Positions 51,267 to 64,000 of a DNA stretch of 64,000 nt are shown here, piece by piece. The notes under the pieces are model-generated. The model made no database searches and had not been told where the DNA came from. It saw nothing but the letters and a program-made list of their open reading frames with translations. The DNA lies in the NCBI GenBank assembly GCA_025642075.2, contig JAODUO010000041.1:317501-381500 (forward strand), given 5' to 3'. Within the stretch, counting starts at the first letter, position 1; every line of letters begins with the position of its first letter. This DNA is from Ridgeia piscesae (Eukaryota > Annelida > Polychaeta > Sabellida > Siboglinidae). Position numbers and translations under genes: made by a program.

Positions 51267-53930
51267 CAGGGACCGTGTGGAACTCTGGGAGGACAAGCCA
51301 GGATGAGAGCAGCAAGTGACGATGATGTTGCTGCCACCTGGTGTCAGTCAGACGTACCTAACGACACTGCTATGACATTGCAAACACTTGAACGAAGCAG
51401 GAGCCAATGGAAATACTCAAGCAATATAAGTGACGAGTATATCATTCAGAGGTCACCGGGCAGCGCCAGAGAGAGGCTAGCCGTGACCACACCGAGGCTA
51501 ACGTTTGGTTCTTCTCGCAATGTTCTGTTCTTGTTTATTTCCCTGCCGTGGCTCTGCAGCAGGCCACTAATATTGGCACTCGCACCAACATGTGTCCACT
51601 TGATTTGTGAATGGTCATGTTGGACATTGGGCATTTCTAAGTCTGTTCTGATTTCACTGTTCACTTGAAGCAGCATCTCTCTCTAGTCGGTGGCTCGGTG
51701 AGCTGGGATTCAAGGAGAGGCCAGCCGTGCATGGCGTCATGCGCAGGCATTTACACACATAGCTCTAGGATCCTGATTTTACGGTGCTCATGGTATTTCC
51801 GAATACCACTTTGTGATGTGCAATGATATTTTGTGGAGAACTAGTGTGAGGAGTGCGGACACAGAATATGTAAATATAGCCATGTTTGGAGTGTTGCTCT
51901 TGCCTTGTAATGAGCTGGCCGGGCGGGGCCTCCAGACGCATTAGTTTATGTATGTATTGTAGCCGTTGCCATGGTTACTGAGCCAGGAAGTCATCTTCCC
52001 TGGAAAACTGTTCACATGTGATGCTGTAGTAATATATATACATATACTGTAGCAGTTATTAGGTAGAAACTGCCAGATTTCACATCTACTTACAGGAAGT
52101 AGTGGAATCACCTGGAAACCTTTGCTGTATGTACCCTTTGGCGGCCATCATAAGTTTTTAGTGGATTCATGCAGGCACTCCTAGTTGGGGTTTAATACAT
52201 TTTGTTTGAAGGAAATGCAATTGTGGAAGATTTGTTTGCCCAACGAAAAGAAATGTTTTGCTTGGAATGGTTGATTCTATTTGAAGTTTGGTTTCCACGT
52301 CATAATTCAAAGCGGTTCCTATTTTGAGATAGTGAGTGGCAGATGATTAGTTCCAACTTTTGTGCACAAGCAGAAATATTTACATTTACCTGCAATTTCT
52401 TACCGAGTTGTGTTCATTGGTTTTTATTTAATTATTGGCTATGACTAAGAAACCTTATGTTCGGCAGCTTTATGTAATCTTCACTACGTAATCATCATAA
52501 CTGTTGGTATAACAACGTTCAAGCTGAATGTTTTACAGCATGATTCAGTTACAGGAGTGAGAGAAACTTCGGTGAATTAATTGTGGACACTCAATGCACA
52601 GTAGAGAACATTTGCTGACAGAAATTGTGTTGCATTCTACATTATTGGTTTATCAGGAGTACGCAGATAATGATAGTTTTATCTACCGTCACTTTTACCA
52701 CACATACAGAAGAAGATTGTGCCACATTTTATGGTAGGGTGTATTGTGAGGGGTTGACTAAAAGTTACTGTGAACAGTCACTGGATAAGATCTGCTACTG
52801 CGCAATGTCTGAAGTTGTATACATGTTATGTTTACAGTCCGTTTAAGATGTATTTAGTGTAGAACTTGGTAATGCAAACATGTAGTATACACACACTATA
52901 CATATTTATGTATTCCAAAGACGTAGTCATTACGATGTTATGAATCATGTTGATATGTACGCCTGTGTAGTTTGTAGTATGTTTACTTGTGACGTTGGTG
53001 ACAGGAACAAGACTGTGTGTTGGTTGCTTCGGCAGAACCAGTCGTCTGAGTGAGGATCGTATAGTGGCTATTAAGATGGTTCTAATCAGTATTAGCCAGC
53101 CACAGCCAGAGCGTCCGAACAACTTTGGTCTGTTCGCTTCAACCAGGTGATGGATGGTCGATAGAGAGGGGAGCGGTACAATATTGTTGTCGTCACTACG
53201 TGTGGTGGTTCTTCCGGGCCGGGATGTTCTGTTACATGGTTGCAAGACTTGTGAAGGCTAAAATGGCTGTGACGTTGTCGGCCGGATGTATGTTTGTTCA
53301 GTAGTGTACAGTGATAGCATATTACCAGTCCACAACAGCAATTACATTGACTTCTGTTCCACTGTAGTCACTCGGTTTCCGACTGAAAATGTTGCATCAT
53401 AGTAGTCAAAAACGTGTATCGATAAACGTTTTGCCTGTAACTGCCACTTGTCCTCATTTAGTGCTGTGACATCTTTTTGGATAGCTTTGTATATTCGGTG
53501 CTGTAAAAACGTCTCAACTCAAAATCTAGTGAGAATATCTGGATATTTAAATGATCTGATGATAATCAACCATGTTCCATTGTCAATTGTCCTTGTTGTA
53601 GATGAAAACTAGTCAGTTTTTATATAATATTTATATTGTACCTATCTATTATTATGTATGGTTTAAGCGTATTTATTTACACACCTGGAGAGTTGGCAAT
53701 CTGAGAGAGGGACGACCCACACCTGGTCAGTAGACAGGGGTCTGAACTCGCAACGTCACCGTGTGAAAAGGAAATCAAACGTTTGTGTTATATAAGGTAC
53801 AGTCAGTCGCAATGAGTCTGATTTGAAGTCACATTTCACTTAATGGAATGAGAAAAACATAATGCTTACATGTTTGGTTATGTCTGCACGTTGCTGCATT
53901 TTCCGCAATAAACAGATATGAAGCAAGCGT
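51267..53930 (+). other. RBFOX 3' UTR (inferred extent)
   Basis: This is non-coding sequence after the stop. The first AATAAA I find is at 53907-53912, implying a 3' UTR of about 2.65 kb. It holds a TGCATG at 51728 and a Pumilio-type TGTAAATA at 51869-51876. A 121-codon open frame at 51303-51668 is not conserved-looking. Confidence 0.55.
53907..53912 (+). terminator. Candidate poly(A) signal of RBFOX
   Basis: Canonical AATAAA, followed within 40 bases by a T/G-rich stretch (GTCTTTGTTGTTT) suitable as a downstream element. Confidence 0.5.
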
Positions 53931-54219
53931 CTTTGTTGTTTACAGCTACTTTGAGGCAATTTCTGAGTGGTACTTCAAACAAATCATGATGTAGTAAAAA
54001 TACAAGACTGATGTTAAAACATTGTTGCTTTTATAAATGCTGTCCTCAACACACTTTTACAAAACGAAAAGACCTGACTCCTTCTTGAATTAAGAGACGG
54101 GACTTTTTAAAAACTTCCCAATATGTGGACTTTTTACTTGATTGCGATCTGTTTCACCTCCAAACAATATTATGCTTCGAGGATAAATCGGCAGTGGATG
54201 TGACAAAAAACTGATCATC

Positions 54220-55406
54220 ACATTTGCTCGAATCCCTTCATCCGTGACCATTAAAACATTTGCTCGAATCCCTTCATCCGTGACCACTAAACATTGGCTT
54301 GAAACTGTTCCTCCGTGACCACAAAAACATTTGCTTGAATCCCTTCATCCATGACCACAAAAACATTTACTTGAATTCCTTCATCCGTGACCACTAAAAC
54401 ACTTGCTTGAATCCCTTCATCCGTGACCACAAAAACATTTGCTTGAATCCCTTCATCCATGACCACAAAAACATTTACTTGAATTCCTTCCTCCATGACC
54501 ACTAAAACACTTTCTTGAATCCCTTCATCCGTGACCACAAAACATTTGCTTGAATCCCTTCCTCCATGACCACTAAAACATTTACTCGAATCCCTTCATC
54601 CGTGACCACTAAAACATTTACTCGAATCCCTTCATCCGTGACCACTAAAACATTTGCTTGAATCCCTTCATCCGTGACCACAAAAACATTTGCTTGAATC
54701 CCTTCATCTGTGACCACTAAAACACTTGAATCCCTTCATCCGTGACCACTAAAACACTTGCTTGAATCCCGTCATCCGTGACCAAAAACAACACTTGCTT
54801 GAATCCCTTCATCCATGACCACAAAAACATTTGCTTGAATCCCTTCATCCGTGACCACTAAAACACTTGCTTGAATCCCGTCATCCATGACCACAAAAAA
54901 CATTTGCTTGAATCCCTTCATCCGTGACCACTAAAACACTTGCTCGAATCCCTTCCTCCGTGACCACTAAAACACTTGCTTGAATCCCGTCATCCGTGAC
55001 TACTAAAACATTTGCTCGCATCCCTTCATCCGTGACCACTAAAACATTTGTTCAAATCCCTTCATCCGTGACCACAAAAACATTTGCTTCAATCCCTTCA
55101 TCCGTGACCACTAAAACACTTGCTCGAATCCCTTCATCCATGACCACTAAGACACTTGCTCGAATCCCTTCATCTGTGATCCCTAAAATACTTGCTCAAA
55201 TCCCTTCATCCGTGACCACTAAAACATTTACTCAAATCCCTTCATCCGTGACCACTAAAACATTTGCTCACATCCCTTCATCCGTGACCACAAAAACATT
55301 TGCTTGAATCCTTTCATCCGTGACCCCTAAAACATTTGCTCAAATCCCTTCATCCATGACCACTAATACATTTGCTCGAATCCCTTCATCTGTAATCACT
55401 AGAACA
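54220..55406. repeat. 36-37-bp minisatellite, about 32 copies
   Basis: The unit contains TTGAATCCCTTCATCCGTGA followed by CCACTAAAACA and is repeated head-to-tail with single-base variants. Because the usual period (36) is a multiple of three, long repetitive open frames appear on both strands. They have no splice context or start support. Confidence 0.97.
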
Positions 55407-55604
55407 AACTGTTGTGGATGGTGTAGATGAGAATGTGGACAAAACAACAGATCAACTATTAAGTTCCCAAGATTTGCTTATTCATCTAAGAAATCATCTA
55501 CACAAGACAAACTTGATACATACATGTACAGTGTAAATACATTAAATAATTTCATCTTGGAATCCAGTGTCATTCAACTATCAAAATAACAATACAGGCA
55601 CCAT

Positions 55605-55935
55605 ATTAAATATAACGTGCAGTGTATATATATATATATATGTGTGTGTGTATATATATATATATGTGTGTGTGTATATATATATACATATATATATACA
55701 CACATATATATTATGTGGAAAACAATGTCAACTCCATATTACAAATTTTACAAAAGTTCACGTTTAATAAAACCGATGTTGTTTCCCCCCCACCTGTGAA
55801 TGTATGTTGGCATTTTCGAGGGTTAATAAAATGGTTTAAACCTTTGTGTGTCACAATATATATTAGATATAACGTGCAGTGTAAATATGCATATCTGGAA
55901 AGCAATGTCAACACCTTATTACAAAATCGTGTTAC
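55605..55935. repeat. Duplicated module flanking a TA/TG microsatellite
   Basis: ATATAACGTGCAGTGTA...GGAAA(A/G)CAATGTCAAC followed by TATTACAAA occurs at 55610-55750 and again at 55865-55930. The module's CGTTTAATAAAACCGATGTT...CCTGTGAATGTATGTTGG part recurs, diverged, at 57012-57115. The first copy holds the TA/TG tract at 55625-55711. Confidence 0.7.
55625..55711. repeat. Compound (TA)n(TG)n microsatellite
   Basis: TA runs alternate with GTGTGTGTG blocks for about 87 bp. Confidence 0.95.
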
Positions 55936-56140
55936 ACAGTTTACATGTTCTCGCCATGTTCTATGGACACTACGCACAGATCCTGCAAGTATTCCTACCA
56001 ACAGATGTCTCGCTCTTGGCTAGAGGGTTTTGAGAAACTGTAACAAACATTTGTTGATGGTAGCAGCATTTCTTCCTATTTCTCTTGTCTTCTGGGAAGT
56101 GTCAAATGTCAAAACAGTCCATGTTACCTTCCAACCTCCT

Positions 56141-56493
56141 CATGTGTGCCTGGGGTACTTCCCTGCGTGTGCCTGGCGTACTTCCTCGTGTGTGCCTGGG
56201 GTACTTCCTTGTGTGTGCCTGGGGTACTTCCTTGTGTGTGTGCCTGGCATACTTCCTTGTGTGTGCCTGGGGTACTTCCTTGTGTGTGTGTGCCTGAGGT
56301 ACTTCCTTGTGTGTGCCTGGGGTACTTCCTTGCATGTGCCTGGGGTACTTCCTCGCATGTGCCTGGGGTACTTCCTCGCGTGTGCCTGGGATACTTCCTC
56401 GTGTGTGCCTGGGGTACTTCCTCGCATGTGCCTGGGGTACTTCCTCGTGTGTGCATGGGGTGCTTCCTTGTGTGTGCATGGCGTACTTCCTCA
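56141..56493. repeat. 21-bp minisatellite, about 16 copies
   Basis: The unit TGTGCCTGGGGTACTTCCTYG is repeated, with occasional extra TG dinucleotides and CG/TG variation. It opens frames in several phases on both strands; a 187-codon frame over it is not considered a gene. Confidence 0.97.
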
Positions 56494-57011
56494 TGGCACA
56501 GGACAGTATTTGCAAGGCAGGCAGATTAGTCAATACTTCAGGTTCCAGCAGCAGAATGTCTCAAACGAATTACCAGGTACACACCATCTCTAATTTATTT
56601 CTGCGTCATGCATGTGAAAATTTGAATATTTGCAAGTGAATCAATTGTAAGGTTTGCTGCAAGTATCAGGTTATTTTCATCTATAACTTGTTAAATTACA
56701 ACATGTGATATGAGGCGGTACCAGGTGGTACCAGGCGGTACTGTCACATTATACACTTGTATGAGCATGTTACTTGAAGTAATAAATATGATAAAAGTAC
56801 TAGGATTCTTTAAAAGATAAAGATTAGGAAGTGAGTCAACAGTGTCAATATTTTTAAATACCTGTGCAAATCAATTTCTTGAGATCTGACCTACCCAAAG
56901 AATTCAAGTTTATGGACAATGTATATCTTAAGCACACACATTTTAAATCATTCCATTCAATCCAAAACATTATGATAATACCATAATGGTTTATTCAAGC
57001 CAGCAAGAAAT

Positions 57012-57115
57012 TGTTTCATTTAATAAAAAAGATGATGTTATTTCCCTCCTGTGAATGTATGTTGGAATTTTTTGAGTTTGGTAAAATGGTTAAACCATTG
57101 TGTGTCACAACTAAT
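57012..57115. repeat. Diverged copy of the 55760-55860 module
   Basis: TTTAATAAAA..GATGTTATTTCC, CCTGTGAATGTATGTTGG, AAATGGTT.AACC and GTGTGTCACAA occur in the same order as at 55761-55855. It lies in or near the presumed MFSD11 3' UTR. Confidence 0.65.
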
Positions 57116-57917
57116 TAAGATATGTGTGTGCACCGGTAACTATGTACTTGAAGCTGCTGCCCACAGTGTAGGTGATCCTACTCGTCGATTGGCTGAGGAA
57201 GAAACAAAAGTTATATCAGTGGAGCAAGATGGACTCATTAGACAACATGTACAGGTGTATTACATCAGTACCAACGTACACTTAGAAATAAAAAGAACTA
57301 AAATTTTTTTTTCTTTTCCAAACACGAAAAGGATTAATCTCAGTTGTAGTTACCAGATACACAGCTGGTAATTCTGACTGAGTTGAGAAATAGCATGAGT
57401 AACATACTGGGGTAGATATTTTTGACAAACTGAGAAAGAATGATGTTACATAGCATAATATATACATTTTGTATAGGTATATTTATCCTAGACACTTCCA
57501 GTTTCTGTTAGTTAATTATGAAACAACAGTTAGACATATTTCACAATCCAACTTATGTGGCTGAAAAGCTTTTGGAACATTCACTGTCGCTTCTTTAGCA
57601 ACTGTATGAGTTGCCCTATGTGATAGTCGTCATCTTCCATTTACTATATAAACCTCAACATAATTCAGGACTAACTTAGGCACATCGCAAAATGAAAAAT
57701 ATTGGTGATATTAAAACAAATAAATTAAATGAACATTGATTTTAACTTATTATATGTTTACTCAGTGAATAATAATAGTTATTAGATAATTTCTGTGCAT
57801 AAATCCTTAGAAATCAAGCTCAGAAGTGCAGCAATAAAAAAGTAAATAGAATCATGAAAAACTCCAGCTCTTCAGCCATGAAAATAGGATTCAACAAGTC
57901 ATCTAAATGTTGATTTG

Positions 57918-64000
<6,083 letters not shown>

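Noticed and set aside
51303..51668. 121-codon frame after the RBFOX stop
   Set aside because: Lies in the 3' UTR just after the conserved RFAPY end, with no recognisable domain.
54090..55307. Open frames with 12-residue repeats on both strands
   Set aside because: Product of a 36-bp minisatellite. Frames are broken wherever a unit gains or loses a base, and no flanking exon fits.
56030..56593. 187-codon Cys/Gly/Tyr-rich open frame
   Set aside because: Almost wholly the 21-bp minisatellite. A period divisible by three keeps several frames open on both strands.

Overview
This is a piece of a eukaryotic (animal) nuclear genome. It has split genes with canonical GT-AG introns, very long AT-rich introns, microsatellites, minisatellites and dispersed repeats, and no bacterial-type operons. 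The two recognisable genes are bilaterian. The overall look (tRNA-related SINE, abundant short palindromic elements, AT microsatellites) suggests a lophotrochozoan, probably a mollusc, but that is inference; the sequence alone does not fix the species.

Layout. 1-10.1 kb: intergenic or upstream DNA with one SINE-like element and a foldback element, and no gene I can support. 10.4-51.3 kb, plus strand: a complete-looking RBFOX (fox-1 family) RNA-binding splicing-factor gene. I place 11 coding exons by splice sites and reading phase (10391-10489, 38418-38633, 40028-40165, 40534-40584, 43785-43877, 46757-46817, 47191-47362, 47805-47856, 49062-49159, 50326-50431, 51222-51266), 1131 nt or 376 residues. 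Intron 1 is about 28 kb and carries a 38-bp minisatellite, a 1.86-kb inverted-repeat-bounded element and other repeats. The 3' UTR probably runs to an AATAAA at 53907. 54.2-56.5 kb: two minisatellites plus a compound TA/TG microsatellite between the two convergent genes. 57.9-64.0 kb, minus strand: the C-terminal half (six exons, 225 residues plus stop) of an MFSD11/UNC93-like major-facilitator protein, running off the right edge.

The most interesting signals are in splicing control. (1) The 93-nt RBFOX exon that carries RNP1 has the family's own binding motif TGCATG overlapping or abutting both its 3' and its 5' splice site, with a third copy just upstream. This is an autoregulatory exon-skipping design. 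(2) The MFSD11 exon at 63940 has its last 20 nt plus its 5' splice site amplified downstream as a roughly 68-bp tandem array with 13 decoy donor sites. (3) A 22-bp exact copy of part of RBFOX exon 10 lies in the intron between exons 8 and 9. (4) An inverted-repeat element ends about 7 bp from an MFSD11 donor.
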